A stretch of DNA of 64,000 bases from an uncultured Dorea sp. (GCA_910585725.1 CAJUFA010000003.1:62001-126000), one strand, 5' to 3'. Shown: positions 34,763 to 43,776, counted from the first letter of the stretch. Made by a program: numbers and translations. Notes: generated from the letters alone by a model not told the origin.

Positions 34763-36208
34763 TTATCTCATCGCTCCGATATAATAGAATCCTCTGCATT
34801 CACTTAGCTCTACATCCACATACTTCCCAATCAATTCCTTCCCTCCGCGGAAATGAACCAGCAGGTTATTGCTCAGCCTTCCCGTCACCATCTCAGGATC
34901 ATGGTCGCAGATATTCTCCACCAGCGCCTCCTTCACGGTTCCTTCATGTACGGCGCAAGTTTCTGCCGCGATGGCCTGCACTTCTTTCAAAAGTCTGTCG
35001 AACCGATTCTTTATCACGTCTTCCGGGATCTGATCTTCCATCACGGCCGCAGGCGTTCCCGTACGCTTCGAGTAGATAAATGTGAACGCGCTGTCATACC
35101 GTACTTTTCTCACCACGTCCAGCGTCTCTTCAAAATCTTCTTCCGTCTCCCCTGGAAATCCTACGATGATATCCGTTGTAAGAGAGATATCCGGCACTGC
35201 CCTGCGTATCTTCTCCACCAGATTAAGATACTGCTCCTTCGTATATCTCCGGTTCATCTTCGTAAGTATGTTCGTACTTCCCGACTGTACCGGAAGATGA
35301 AGATGTTTACATATTTTCTTTGAATCGGCCATTACTTCGATCAATTCATCGGACAGGTCTTTCGGATGGGAAGTCATAAACCGAATCCTGTGAAGTCCTT
35401 CTATTTTCTCTATTTCCCGGAGAAGCTGGGCAAATGTCATCGGCGTATCCAGGGTCTTCCCATATGAATTCACATTCTGCCCAAGAAGCATCACTTCGCT
35501 TACGCCGTCTGCCACCAATTTCTCGATCTCCCGTACAATAGCTTTCGGATCTCTGCTTCTTTCCCGCCCCCTCACATAAGGAACGATACAATAACTGCAG
35601 AAATTATTGCAGCCGAACATAATATTGATTCCGGATTTAAAAGTATATTTCCGCTCGTTGGGAAGATCTTCCACGATCTGATCCGTATCTTTCCAGATAT
35701 CTATCACTGTTCTGTCCGATTCCAGGCGTGTCGCAACCAATTCCGCGAATTTAAAGATGTTATGAGTCCCAAAGATAATATCCACAAACCGATAACTTTT
35801 CTTTAGCTTTTCCACCACTTCCGGTTCCTGCATCATACAGCCGCAGAGCCCGATCATCATATGGGGATTCTTCTTTTTTTGCGGCTTTAACTGTCCAAGC
35901 CGTCCATATACCCGTGTGTTTGCATTTTCCCTCACGGTACAGGTATTAAAGATGATAAAATCCGCCTGTTCCTCCGAAGCCTCCGCATACCCCATCTCCC
36001 TTAAGATACCTCTTAACTTCTCGGAATCCCTGGCGTTCATCTGGCAGCCAAAATTGAGTACGCAAGATTTTGGTAAGCGACCATTTCTTTGTTCAAAGCC
36101 TTTTACCCATTTTCTACATTTTGCCATAAAGTAGTATTGCCTGGCCGGTTCTTCTATTGGCGGCTCTGCATGAATGTCTATTTTATCTAAATCATTTTCC
36201 TGATACAT
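34763..36208 (-). CDS. miaB: tRNA-2-methylthio-N6-dimethylallyladenosine synthase
   Basis: 481-aa methylthiotransferase acting after MiaA on A37. N-terminal UPF0004 domain with cluster cysteines in 'LNFGCQMNARDSEK', 'FNTCTVRENA' and 'GLCGCMMQ'; radical SAM motif 'GCNNFCSYCIVPYVRGRERS' (about 195-214); C-terminal TRAM domain ending 'VELSECRGFYYIGAMR'. A roughly 40-residue N-terminal extension precedes the first motif. The ribosome site (GGGAG) is 14 bases from the ATG, longer than ideal. Confidence 0.95.
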   Translation of the reverse strand: MYQENDLDKIDIHAEPPIEEPARQYYFMAKCRKWVKGFEQRNGRLPKSCVLNFGCQMNARDSEKLRGILREMGYAEASEEQADFIIFNTCTVRENANTRVYGRLGQLKPQKKKNPHMMIGLCGCMMQEPEVVEKLKKSYRFVDIIFGTHNIFKFAELVATRLESDRTVIDIWKDTDQIVEDLPNERKYTFKSGINIMFGCNNFCSYCIVPYVRGRERSRDPKAIVREIEKLVADGVSEVMLLGQNVNSYGKTLDTPMTFAQLLREIEKIEGLHRIRFMTSHPKDLSDELIEVMADSKKICKHLHLPVQSGSTNILTKMNRRYTKEQYLNLVEKIRRAVPDISLTTDIIVGFPGETEEDFEETLDVVRKVRYDSAFTFIYSKRTGTPAAVMEDQIPEDVIKNRFDRLLKEVQAIAAETCAVHEGTVKEALVENICDHDPEMVTGRLSNNLLVHFRGGKELIGKYVDVELSECRGFYYIGAMR

Positions 36209-36233
36209 TTCTATTGATTTTTCTCCCTTTCTG

Positions 36234-36467
36234 TCATATAATAAAAACTAAGAAATGAGTTTTTAACCGTACAGCCTTATGGCTCAAGCGGGGTACTCGT
36301 TTCTTTTTTATATTTATAATATCATATAGATACAATTTCCCATCCACTGCATGTCTTATAACAAGCTCCACATGAAAAACATTATAACGCAAAACTTCTC
36401 CATCGTCATCAAAAATCGGAAGGGCAAATCGGGAATCATATCGATACCATCCATATTTTGTATTTAA
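36234..36467 (-). pseudogene. Relic of a phage/polyvalent-protein type C-terminal domain
   Basis: A 77-codon open stretch without start codon reads '...YGWYRYDSRFALPIFDDDG' then 'VELVIRHAVDGKLYLYDIIN' and ends 'THFLVFII'. The 'VIRHA.DGKLYLYD..NIKK' pattern recalls the C-terminal domains of phage MuF-associated and large polyvalent proteins (recognition from memory). An in-frame TGA bounds it upstream. It fills most of the 270 bases between miaB and the DUF4250 gene. Confidence 0.45.
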
Positions 36468-36478
36468 TCATGTATACT

Positions 36479-36661
36479 CTATATAAATTGCTTCTTATTC
36501 TCATCATACTCATATCCAATGTCTTCCAGCTTACTGACAAGCTCTTTCTTCTCTATATCCATATCCTCGCAAAGCGCATCCAAAGTAGGATAATAATCCC
36601 GAAGCTTTGTATTAACGACGCTTAATAGGAGCGCCGGATCTTTTGGCAATCCTGTCTGCAT
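36479..36661 (-). CDS. DUF4250 small protein
   Basis: 60-aa protein with 'LPKDPALLLSVVNTKLRDYY' and 'DALCEDMDIEKKELVSKLED', the DUF4250 pattern. AGGAGG ends five to six bases before the ATG at 36661; a TTG-initiated longer frame would overlap that site. Function unknown. Acidic, helical, soluble. Confidence 0.85.
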   Translation of the reverse strand: MQTGLPKDPALLLSVVNTKLRDYYPTLDALCEDMDIEKKELVSKLEDIGYEYDENKKQFI

Positions 36662-36712
36662 ATGATTCTCCTCCTGAAACAAGTTTGAAAATTATATATT
36701 TTCAAACATACT

Positions 36713-37300
36713 TTAAATATTCTGTAAAATTCGTTTTTCTGTAACCACAATATCCGGGCGGATATCATGCTCTTCATACGGAATCTCCGGAAAGATCTGG
36801 AACTCGAAAGCCAGCGCTATCCTGGGAATCTCAGGACTCTTTGCCAGATAACGGTCATAATATCCACCGCCGTAGCCGATTCGATGACACTCCTCGTCGA
36901 ATCCAACGCCCGGCATAATCATCAGACTGCCGCATGTATTCTCTGCCGGCAGGTCATCATAATGGGTCGTCGGACAATCTGCCGGTTCAGGGATCCCATA
37001 GAATCCTGGTTTCAGATCATCTATGTTCTCAATATGGCAAAAATGCATGGTCTTTCCGACTATTTTCGGAACCCATACATTCTTCCCCGTCTTAAAAGCC
37101 GTATCTATAATCTCCTGTGTCCGAACCTCCCGATTATAAGCGGCATATGTATAGATATTTTTCGCTTCCTGAAACCAGGGGTGCGCGGTTACGACAGCCG
37201 TGACGGCGGCGCTTTTCTCTTTCCACAGTTCTTCTTTCAGCTCCCGTCTTTTCTGTCGGATCTTTTGTCTAATTTCCTTTTTTGTTTCCAAATTTTTCAC
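36713..37300 (-). CDS. 5-formyltetrahydrofolate cyclo-ligase
   Basis: 195-aa enzyme converting 5-formyl-THF to 5,10-methenyl-THF with ATP. The C-terminal motif 'GVGFDEECHRIGYGGGYYDR' (about 131-150) is diagnostic; the basic helical N-terminus 'KIRQKRRELKEE' and 'YAAYNREVRTQEII' also fit. The frame begins at a GTG inside the 3' end of the DUF896 gene (32-base overlap) with no clear ribosome site, so the true start may be slightly downstream. Confidence 0.92.
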   Translation of the reverse strand: MKNLETKKEIRQKIRQKRRELKEELWKEKSAAVTAVVTAHPWFQEAKNIYTYAAYNREVRTQEIIDTAFKTGKNVWVPKIVGKTMHFCHIENIDDLKPGFYGIPEPADCPTTHYDDLPAENTCGSLMIMPGVGFDEECHRIGYGGGYYDRYLAKSPEIPRIALAFEFQIFPEIPYEEHDIRPDIVVTEKRILQNI

Positions 37301-37490
37301 CCAGATTCGTAATACTTCCGTCTGCCTCCTGGATCGAAATCTGATCTAACTGGCTTCGCAGATTCTGCCTGAACGCGTCGACATACTCTCTTCTTAATAT
37401 CTGCTGTTCTTTTTTCTCTGCCTCCGTAAGACCTTCCGCTTTTGATTTATGATATAATTCATTAATCCTTGCAATCTTTTGCTCATCCAT
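37269..37490 (-). CDS. DUF896 (YnzC-like) protein
   Basis: 73-aa protein with 'KIARINELYHKSKAEGLTEA' and 'EKKEQQILRREYVDAFRQNL', matching the helical-hairpin YnzC/DUF896 family of unknown function. AAGGGG just before the ATG. It overlaps the cyclo-ligase gene and is likely co-transcribed with it. Confidence 0.92.
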   Translation of the reverse strand: MDEQKIARINELYHKSKAEGLTEAEKKEQQILRREYVDAFRQNLRSQLDQISIQEADGSITNLGEKFGNKKGN

Positions 37491-37646
37491 GCCCCTTCAT
37501 CCCTTCTGCTATCATTTTTCAGCTTTGAAAATTCATCTTCTAAACTGCTATCAAAAATGCTTATACACATTTTAATCTTGCATACTATGCCAGAAATCAT
37601 ATTCTTTATCTTACACTATCTTCCCTGAGAAGTCTACTTGTATTTG

Positions 37647-37740
37647 ACTTTCAGAAACAACTTTCAGAAACAACTTTCAGAAACAATTTCAGAAATAATT
37701 TCGGAAACAACTTTCAAAAACAATTTCGGAAGCAATTTCG
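37647..37740. repeat. Degenerate 12-13-bp tandem repeat; rest of this gap empty
   Basis: About seven head-to-tail copies of ACTTTCAGAAACA (some lacking one base) lie in the 339-base gap (37491-37829) between the DUF896 gene and the BofC-like gene. No open frame with coding character crosses it. The remainder of the gap holds only the terminator at 37756-37799 and AT-rich sequence. Confidence 0.85.
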
Positions 37741-37755
37741 AGGATATCGGATCTT

Positions 37756-37799
37756 AAAAAGCAGATTGAATCAGAAAGGCGTCCTTTGATTCAATCTGC
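37756..37799 (-). terminator. Strong intrinsic terminator for the BofC-like gene
   Basis: GCAGATTGAATCA pairs perfectly with TGATTCAATCTGC (13 bp), the stem extending through AAGG/CCTT to a three- or four-base loop. On the minus strand it is followed by TTTTT, 31 bases after the BofC-like stop. Confidence 0.85.
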
Positions 37800-37829
37800 G
37801 TATACCGGCGGTATATGAAAGGAAGTCCG

Positions 37830-38225
37830 TCAGCTAGAATAATTTTCCAGAAATCCATACAACTCCTTCGCGTCCTCCATATATTTCCCATTCCGAATCT
37901 CTTCCTGCATCTCGGAAGGAAGTCCGTCGCATTTAATATCCGTATACTCATAAGGCGTCTTCTTATCACTCAGATAGACGACCACGTATCCGTTGACATC
38001 CATCAGATAATAACAATCTTCCTTCAATGCCTGGCCGTCCGCCGCGACTGCCGTCGGTTCCTGCGCCGTTATTACCGGTTCCTGAGGTTCAGGTTTTACT
38101 TCTTCGGCGACCTTCATTTCAGCGCGTTCTTTGGCCCGCTGATAACTTAACTGATAGGCTCCTGTAACCAACATCAGTGATATAAGCATAATTGCAAAAT
38201 AACCGATACCATACTTTAATCTCAT
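37830..38225 (-). CDS. BofC-like C-terminal domain protein, membrane anchored
   Basis: 131 aa from the ATG at 38225 with AAAGGAG eight bases upstream; the longer frame from 38279 lacks a site. N-terminal membrane helix (about residues 7-25), a charged and Pro/Glu-rich linker, and a C-terminal domain 'DCYYLMDVNGYVVVYLSDKK' ending 'KELYGFLENYSS', resembling BofC C-terminal domains, which in Bacillus restrain pro-sigmaK processing. A sporulation role is inference. The promoter-proximal gene in its own transcript, closed by a strong terminator. Confidence 0.65.
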   Translation of the reverse strand: MRLKYGIGYFAIMLISLMLVTGAYQLSYQRAKERAEMKVAEEVKPEPQEPVITAQEPTAVAADGQALKEDCYYLMDVNGYVVVYLSDKKTPYEYTDIKCDGLPSEMQEEIRNGKYMEDAKELYGFLENYSS

Positions 38226-38289
38226 AAGGGCAACTCCTTTTTTAGTACAGTATCGGCTATTTTGTAATGATTTATTCAATGACTTATCT

Positions 38290-39951
38290 CTAATCTCTGA
38301 ATAAATGCAATTTTTTACATATAGAAACCAAAGTTTTGCCTTTTGGCATATTCTGCATCTCTTCTTCCGTCACGCCGCCTAAAAGTACCAGCGCGCAGCC
38401 ATAAGTAATAACCGCCGCGAATAATGCAACGACAGTAGCTATTTTCACTCCTGCGAACAATTCAAAAATCAAATGAACGACGACCGTCACGGCTCCCATG
38501 ATTCCCGAAGCGCATACAGGAATTACAAAAGTCTGCTTCCGTTCCTGCACATAACCGACCCTCTCCCGCAGCGCATGTGCATTCAAGATACAGATTGTGC
38601 CGGAAAATACGATCTTACTGATTACCACCGCATAGATATTCCATTTGAAGATTACCAGCATCAGGAATAACGACAGCGTATGGATCAGCAGGGAAATTGC
38701 CGCGTTCTTAACCGGCGTCATCATATCATCAAGCCCCTGAAGCACAGAATTGGTCACGGTGGACAGACAGAAGAAAACTACCGATATCGCTCCTAACTGC
38801 AGCATCAGCGCGGCCATCTTGTTATCCTCTGCATAAAACAGAAGATCCATGATCGGTTTTGCAAGAATCAGGAAACCGACTGCACAAGGTATCGCGATCA
38901 TCATATTGAACCTGGTCACCGTCGTAATCTTATTATGCACCTGCTTCCTGCTTCCTGTCTGTACCGTCGTAACGAGACTGGGAATTAAGGAAGCGGCCAG
39001 AGCGCTTGACACGGATAACGGTACATTTACCAATGTATTATACTGACTGTTGAATATGCCCATAAAACTGGCGTACTCCGTCTTCTGGTATCCCTGTGCC
39101 GCCATAATATTATTAAAAATCGCCGTATCCAGAAAATCGCTGACATTGTAAACCGTAGCGCTTAAGATGACGGGAGCGATCGTCAGAAACAGTATATGAT
39201 ATATTCTTCGGTAACTCTCTTTCTTTTTGGTTCTGTCTCTTCTCAGCTTTTTCTTGAAAACCCTGCGGTAAACAGAGAATACAAACATCACTGTAAGCAG
39301 ACCGAACGCCGCCCCGGCTACCGTACCGACTGTTCCGCCGGCAGCGGCATAAGCGGCTCCGTAAGACGCGTCTCCTCTGGTCTCGCCCAGCTCTTTCCCT
39401 ATTTTCAAAAGCACATAGGCTCCTATAATAGAAGCAACGGCATTCACAATCTGCTCTAAGACCTGAGACAATGCCGTCGGCATCATAGACCCATTTCCCT
39501 GAAAGAATCCCCTCATTACCCCCAGCACGGCGACAATAAAGATACAGGGCGCAAGGACACGAAGCGCATAGACGCTTAAATCCATCTGCATCACAGTGGA
39601 CGCGATAAAATCTGCCCCCAGAAAAATCAGCAAAGCGACTGTTCCGCCTGCGGCAATTGCAAACATCATTGCACAGCGGAAGACCTTATATGCATTCCTG
39701 TACTGTCCTACGGCTACTCTTGCGGACACAAGTTTAGACACTGCAAGAGGAAGACTGTAGGAAGTAAGCATCAAAGCAATCGTGTAGATGGAAAATGCTA
39801 CGCTGTAGTAGCCCATGCCTTCTGAACCCACGATGTTCGTAAGCGGAATTCTATATACAACTCCAATTATCTTTGTAATCACTCCCGCGATTGCAAGAAT
39901 AGATCCTTGAAGAAGAAAATTCGAATCTCTCTTTTTTCGTTGTCTCGCCAT
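38290..39951 (-). CDS. SpoVB/Wzx-type polysaccharide (lipid-linked glycan) flippase
   Basis: 553-aa protein with about 14 membrane helices of the MOP superfamily. The N-terminus 'LAIAGVITKIIGVVYRIPLT' and 'GMGYYSVAFSIYTIALMLTS' are typical of SpoVB and its paralogues, which flip lipid-linked wall precursors during spore cortex synthesis or vegetative growth. Which of these applies is not decided by sequence. GGAG five bases before the ATG. It lies just downstream of ybeY. Confidence 0.88.
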   Translation of the reverse strand: MARQRKKRDSNFLLQGSILAIAGVITKIIGVVYRIPLTNIVGSEGMGYYSVAFSIYTIALMLTSYSLPLAVSKLVSARVAVGQYRNAYKVFRCAMMFAIAAGGTVALLIFLGADFIASTVMQMDLSVYALRVLAPCIFIVAVLGVMRGFFQGNGSMMPTALSQVLEQIVNAVASIIGAYVLLKIGKELGETRGDASYGAAYAAAGGTVGTVAGAAFGLLTVMFVFSVYRRVFKKKLRRDRTKKKESYRRIYHILFLTIAPVILSATVYNVSDFLDTAIFNNIMAAQGYQKTEYASFMGIFNSQYNTLVNVPLSVSSALAASLIPSLVTTVQTGSRKQVHNKITTVTRFNMMIAIPCAVGFLILAKPIMDLLFYAEDNKMAALMLQLGAISVVFFCLSTVTNSVLQGLDDMMTPVKNAAISLLIHTLSLFLMLVIFKWNIYAVVISKIVFSGTICILNAHALRERVGYVQERKQTFVIPVCASGIMGAVTVVVHLIFELFAGVKIATVVALFAAVITYGCALVLLGGVTEEEMQNMPKGKTLVSICKKLHLFRD

Positions 39952-39976
39952 AACTACTCCATCTTATCGTATAATT

Positions 39977-40471
39977 TTATCGTAAAATATCAAGGCGCTT
40001 CATAATCTCGTCCTGTTTCGCTTCCATATCCCGGCGTTCATCCTCTTCCATATGATCGTAACCAGTCAGATGTAACATGGAATGCACAATCAGAAACGCA
40101 TATTCCCGCAGAACAGAGTGTCCATACTCTTCAGCCTGCGAAATTACTTTTTCCTTGGAAATGACAATATCTCCCAGAGACAGCTCGCCTGATTCCGGAT
40201 TAAAATATCCCTCATCCTCTTCCAGGAATCCGAATTCTCCCGGCGCGGGATAATCAACCATAGGAAAAGAAAGAACGTCTGTGGCCCGTTCAATTCCTCT
40301 GAACTGTGTATTCATCTCTCGAATCTGGACATCCATCGTAAGCAGAAGGCTTACTTCCGCTTCATACGGGCACCCCGCCATGTCAAGCGCCGTCTCAATT
40401 ACCTCTTCGGCAACTTCACGGCATGAAAGAGGCAGTGTCAGTTCACCCTCTTCTTCAAAATATAATGTCAT
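39977..40471 (-). CDS. ybeY: rRNA maturation endoribonuclease YbeY
   Basis: 164-aa metallo-RNase needed for 16S rRNA 3' end processing. The zinc motif H-x3-H-x5-H is in 'HSMLHLTGYDH' (about residues 132-142), with Ser replacing the usual Gly after the first His. 'MNTQFRGIERATDVLSFPM' is also conserved. Its ATG overlaps the phoH stop (ATGA). Confidence 0.95.
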   Translation of the reverse strand: MTLYFEEEGELTLPLSCREVAEEVIETALDMAGCPYEAEVSLLLTMDVQIREMNTQFRGIERATDVLSFPMVDYPAPGEFGFLEEDEGYFNPESGELSLGDIVISKEKVISQAEEYGHSVLREYAFLIVHSMLHLTGYDHMEEDERRDMEAKQDEIMKRLDILR

Positions 40472-41466
40472 CTCTTTCTCCTCTTATTCCGCTCCTGATT
40501 CTTCCTGCTGCTGCGGCTCTCATATTCTTCATACGCCTTTACAATCTTCTGAACCAACGGATGGCGTACAACGTCTTTACTCGTCAGGCTGCAGACTGCA
40601 ATATCGTCTATATTCCTGAGGACAGATACGGCGATGTCAAGTCCGGATACCTGGCCGGGAGCCAGATCCTTCTGCGTCGTATCTCCCGTAACGGCCACTT
40701 TTGAACCGAACCCGATTCTCGTCAGGAACATCTTCATCTGCGCCGGAGTCGTATTCTGCGCTTCGTCAAGAATGATAAACGCGTTATCCAGGGTGCGTCC
40801 TCTCATATAAGCGAGGGGCGCCACCTCGATCAGTCCCTTTTCCAGATTCTTAAGGAAACTCTCGGCCCCCATGATCTGATACAGGGCGTCGTACAATGGC
40901 CGAAGATAAGGGTCTACCTTACTTTGCAGATCTCCCGGAAGGAATCCCAGCTTCTCTCCGGCTTCTATCGCCGGCCTTGTCAGAATGATCCGGCTCACTT
41001 CATTATTACGGAAAGCCGTAATAGCCATCGCCATAGCAAGGTAAGTCTTCCCCGTACCGGCAGGACCCAGACCAAATACGATCATCTTCTTACGTATGGC
41101 GTCTACATATTTCTTCTGGCCGATCGTCTTCGGCTTAATTGGTTTTCCCTGTAAAGTATGGCATATAATATCCGAATCTATCTCTACCACGCTTTCCTTG
41201 CTGCCTTCCATCGCAAGCGCAAGCGTATAATCCACATTCTGCTCCTGAATCGTATTTCCTCTGCGTGAGAGTTCTACCAGCTGTTCCAGTACCCTCTTCG
41301 CCTTCTCTACGTTCGCTTCCTCACCCATAACCTTCATACGCTCTCCTCTGACAATCAACGTCACGTGAAGCGTACGCTCTATCTTCTTCGCATATGCGTC
41401 GAACTGCCCAAACACGTTGCTCTCATGCTCGGCAGGTATATCCATGACTGTTTCCATCAATCCCAT
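40468..41466 (-). CDS. phoH: PhoH-family ATPase
   Basis: 332-aa PhoH/PhoL protein. N-terminal KH-like RNA-binding part, then Walker A 'GLGPAGTGKTYLAMAMAI' (about 131-148) and Walker B 'NAFIILDEAQNTTPAQMKMF' (about 229-248). In Firmicutes it is linked to ribosome maturation through its constant neighbour ybeY, which it overlaps here. AGGAG precedes the ATG. Confidence 0.95.
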   Translation of the reverse strand: MGLMETVMDIPAEHESNVFGQFDAYAKKIERTLHVTLIVRGERMKVMGEEANVEKAKRVLEQLVELSRRGNTIQEQNVDYTLALAMEGSKESVVEIDSDIICHTLQGKPIKPKTIGQKKYVDAIRKKMIVFGLGPAGTGKTYLAMAMAITAFRNNEVSRIILTRPAIEAGEKLGFLPGDLQSKVDPYLRPLYDALYQIMGAESFLKNLEKGLIEVAPLAYMRGRTLDNAFIILDEAQNTTPAQMKMFLTRIGFGSKVAVTGDTTQKDLAPGQVSGLDIAVSVLRNIDDIAVCSLTSKDVVRHPLVQKIVKAYEEYESRSSRKNQERNKRRKR

Positions 41467-41469
41467 TCA

Positions 41470-42786
41470 CTATTCTCCTGTCTCTTCTTGTTCTTCAGCC
41501 GCCGGAATCTCCATCAATTGTGACTCGGCCTGCGTACCGACCGGCATCAGGACCGTAAGCTGTCCCTTTGCCTCAGCTTTCTGAGATCCTGTGTATATTT
41601 TAACATTATTCTCAATAATTTCTACCCCTTTTTTCTCCAAATCTTTACAATAACGCTGAAATTTTCCACTTAGCATCTGCTGATACTCTTTTTCTGTATA
41701 TTTTCCTGCATTTGGACGATAGGGTCTGACCGTTTTTTCCCCAAAAGATATTGGAAGATAGAAATTCTCTCCAATACATAGTTGTCTTTCAAAACCGTAC
41801 ATTTCCCAATCCTTATATTTATTTCCGACGCTTCCGAAACTAATCCTGTATTTTCCTATTTTTAAGAAATATTCTTTTTTTTCTATAGGTTCCTGTTCTT
41901 TTGTCTGATAAAAATATTCTTTTTCTTCATAATCAAGACTCATCTCATCCTGATAATTCAACGCCGTACGTCCCTGTATATCCGCGTCCGACTCATGATA
42001 CTGATAGGCAGTGACCGTACCTGCGTCGTCCAGAACTGGCACCTGACCGGATACAAGAACGTCTCCTTTCCTGACTTCTGTTCCTTCCTGCACCATGGGA
42101 ATTCCCTTGCGCGGGACAAGCTTTGTGATCAGGCAGTCTCTGTCCGCCACGATATCTGTCGGCCGCTCCACTGGAGATTCCGTAGAATTTTCCTGCATAT
42201 TCTTTCCCGAATCCTCTTTATCTCCTTCTGTCTCAGGCTCAGGTATCGTGTCTTCGTTCTCTTTTATCTGGATGATCAGGCGCGCTCCCTGAATAGAAGC
42301 CGATACCCATATAATATCGTCGTATTCTTTCCGGATATCTTTTACGATCCTCGCGCAGTCCACTTCAGAAACCGGCATACCGTTCTTTACGTCGCAAGTC
42401 TCAAGAAACCGCATCAAAGTCTCGTCCGTATACGAAAGGTTGCCTGTAATATCAATATTCCAAATATATTTTGACATCAGGAAAACAAGGGATACCGCCG
42501 TCAGCGCACCGGCGAAGAATAATTTGCGCTTACGGTATTTATGTAAAAAAAAAGGAAGACCGGACTTCTCTACGATGCTCACTTTTGTTCCTGTCTTCCT
42601 GATAATCGGTTTTAGTCTCCGAAAACCTCCGATCGATATATTCATCTCATAAGATCTGCCTGACGGTGCAAGTCCCCACAATATGATCCCCTTATGACTG
42701 CATGCGTTCAGAAACCTCTCTGTAGAGTATCCTGTAATCCGTATACGGATATATCCTTTGATATATCGGATAATCTTTAACAGCAA
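41470..42786 (-). CDS. yqfD: Sporulation protein YqfD
   Basis: 438-aa protein of the YqfD/SpoIV-associated family: about 90 N-terminal residues with 'YIRIRITGYSTERFLNACS', one membrane helix (about 90-110, 'LFFAGALTAVSLVFLMS'), then an extracytoplasmic region. Starts at TTG after GGAGG-TACGACA. YqfC and YqfD are sigmaE-class sporulation genes in Bacillus. The middle (about 185-215) is a low-complexity Glu/Ser-rich stretch not usual in the family core. Confidence 0.92.
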   Translation of the reverse strand: MLLKIIRYIKGYIRIRITGYSTERFLNACSHKGIILWGLAPSGRSYEMNISIGGFRRLKPIIRKTGTKVSIVEKSGLPFFLHKYRKRKLFFAGALTAVSLVFLMSKYIWNIDITGNLSYTDETLMRFLETCDVKNGMPVSEVDCARIVKDIRKEYDDIIWVSASIQGARLIIQIKENEDTIPEPETEGDKEDSGKNMQENSTESPVERPTDIVADRDCLITKLVPRKGIPMVQEGTEVRKGDVLVSGQVPVLDDAGTVTAYQYHESDADIQGRTALNYQDEMSLDYEEKEYFYQTKEQEPIEKKEYFLKIGKYRISFGSVGNKYKDWEMYGFERQLCIGENFYLPISFGEKTVRPYRPNAGKYTEKEYQQMLSGKFQRYCKDLEKKGVEIIENNVKIYTGSQKAEAKGQLTVLMPVGTQAESQLMEIPAAEEQEETGE

Positions 42787-42800
42787 TGTCGTACCTCCTC

Positions 42801-43121
42801 CTAATGCTGATATTCAATGGACAGAATCCGTCCGGTAACCTTCATCTCATCATTGGTATAATATACGACCTTAAGCTTCTGTCCGGTGATGCGTATCTGC
42901 CCTGTCTTTGTCTGGACGCGTATCAGGGAATCCGTATATTCGATGATACCCCTGTAATTCTCCAGACACAGTTCCATCTGGCCCGTCACAGTCAGTACCG
43001 GCATACCAAGAGCCACATCCTTCGGAAGCTCCGATAGTTCTGCAATTTTATTCCTGAAAGAATGACTTTCTTCATCCTGTCTTTGATTCTGCCTTTTTCC
43101 TCTCATAGAAACGCCATTCAT
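42801..43121 (-). CDS. yqfC: Sporulation protein YqfC
   Basis: 106-aa protein with 'ELPKDVALGMPVLTVTGQME' and 'LENYRGIIEYTDSLIRVQT', the YqfC/YabP-like fold of small sporulation proteins. It directly precedes yqfD (14-base gap). The first ATG has no visible ribosome site; the internal ATG five codons later is possible. Confidence 0.9.
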   Translation of the reverse strand: MNGVSMRGKRQNQRQDEESHSFRNKIAELSELPKDVALGMPVLTVTGQMELCLENYRGIIEYTDSLIRVQTKTGQIRITGQKLKVVYYTNDEMKVTGRILSIEYQH

Positions 43122-43228
43122 CGAATTTTATAGTAATCTATGCTGTACGCCGTTAAATTATGCAGCGAAGTCAGCCTGATTATCAACGACGCCGGCGCTA
43201 TAACCAGATAGAGCGCACAGTCTCTGAC

Positions 43229-43552
43229 TCATACAAACAGGCGTACAGGCAGCACTTTAAACAACGCCGAAGCCGCCGCGCTCCCCCATAAAACTCTCTG
43301 TCTCTGCCGTTTGTTCATTTGAAGCCGCTTAAGATTCTGATAACTTTCCCGAAGCCTGGACTTTCCTTTTTTAATATCTGCCAGTATCTTAAAAGCCGCC
43401 CATGACTGGAATGCTGTGAGAAAGACTATGACGCCGTTTTTCCATAGCCGTCGTTTTCCGGAAAACAGATAATATATGCCTTCCAATATTCCGATCAACG
43501 TTGCAATATGATGAATTCCTATACAGATTGATAACTCCTTTTCACGCATCAT
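43229..43552 (-). CDS. Hypothetical membrane protein
   Basis: 107 aa with GGGGGGAG five bases before the ATG. Two hydrophobic stretches (about residues 10-30 and 38-60) and a strongly basic C-terminal half ('KRLQMNKRQRQRVLW'). I recognise no family. It lies upstream of yqfC on the same strand with a 107-base gap. Coding is supported by the ribosome site and a membrane-protein composition. Confidence 0.55.
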   Translation of the reverse strand: MMREKELSICIGIHHIATLIGILEGIYYLFSGKRRLWKNGVIVFLTAFQSWAAFKILADIKKGKSRLRESYQNLKRLQMNKRQRQRVLWGSAAASALFKVLPVRLFV

Positions 43553-43745
43553 TTCTTCTCCCCCCTAAATATATCCTTAAAATAACTCCTGAATCTATTG
43601 TACAGGATTTTACTGTCGGAATATAGTAAAAACGTTCGCAATATTTTACATATTTTGCAAACGACTGCCTTTGCAAACAATTGCAATTCACACCCCCGCC
43701 GGCAGACGCGGTAAACGAGATGAAATATTAAGGGAAACAATATAT

Positions 43746-43776
43746 AAGCCTCCCGCCTTAAAAAGGCAGAAGGCTT
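43746..43776 (-). terminator. Hairpin downstream of yjfB
   Basis: AAGCCT(C)CCGCCTT / AAGGC(AG)AAGGCTT forms an imperfect stem immediately after the yjfB stop. The following minus-strand sequence is AT-rich but not a pure T-run. Confidence 0.5.

Noticed and set aside
36245..36312. Hairpin with AAGAAA...TTTCTT ends and inner AGCC/GGCT loop, considered as a riboswitch or terminator upstream of miaB
   Set aside because: It lies inside the relic protein-like frame and does not match any riboswitch consensus I know; the pairing is AT-rich and likely fortuitous.
37647..37740. Possible CRISPR array
   Set aside because: Units are 12-13 bp, directly adjacent and degenerate, with no unique spacers; no cas gene in the window.
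43549..43740. 63-aa minus-strand ORF ending in RGEKK
   Set aside because: Its 3' end overlaps the ribosome site of the downstream gene, it has no site of its own and reads as low-quality Cys/Arg-rich sequence.
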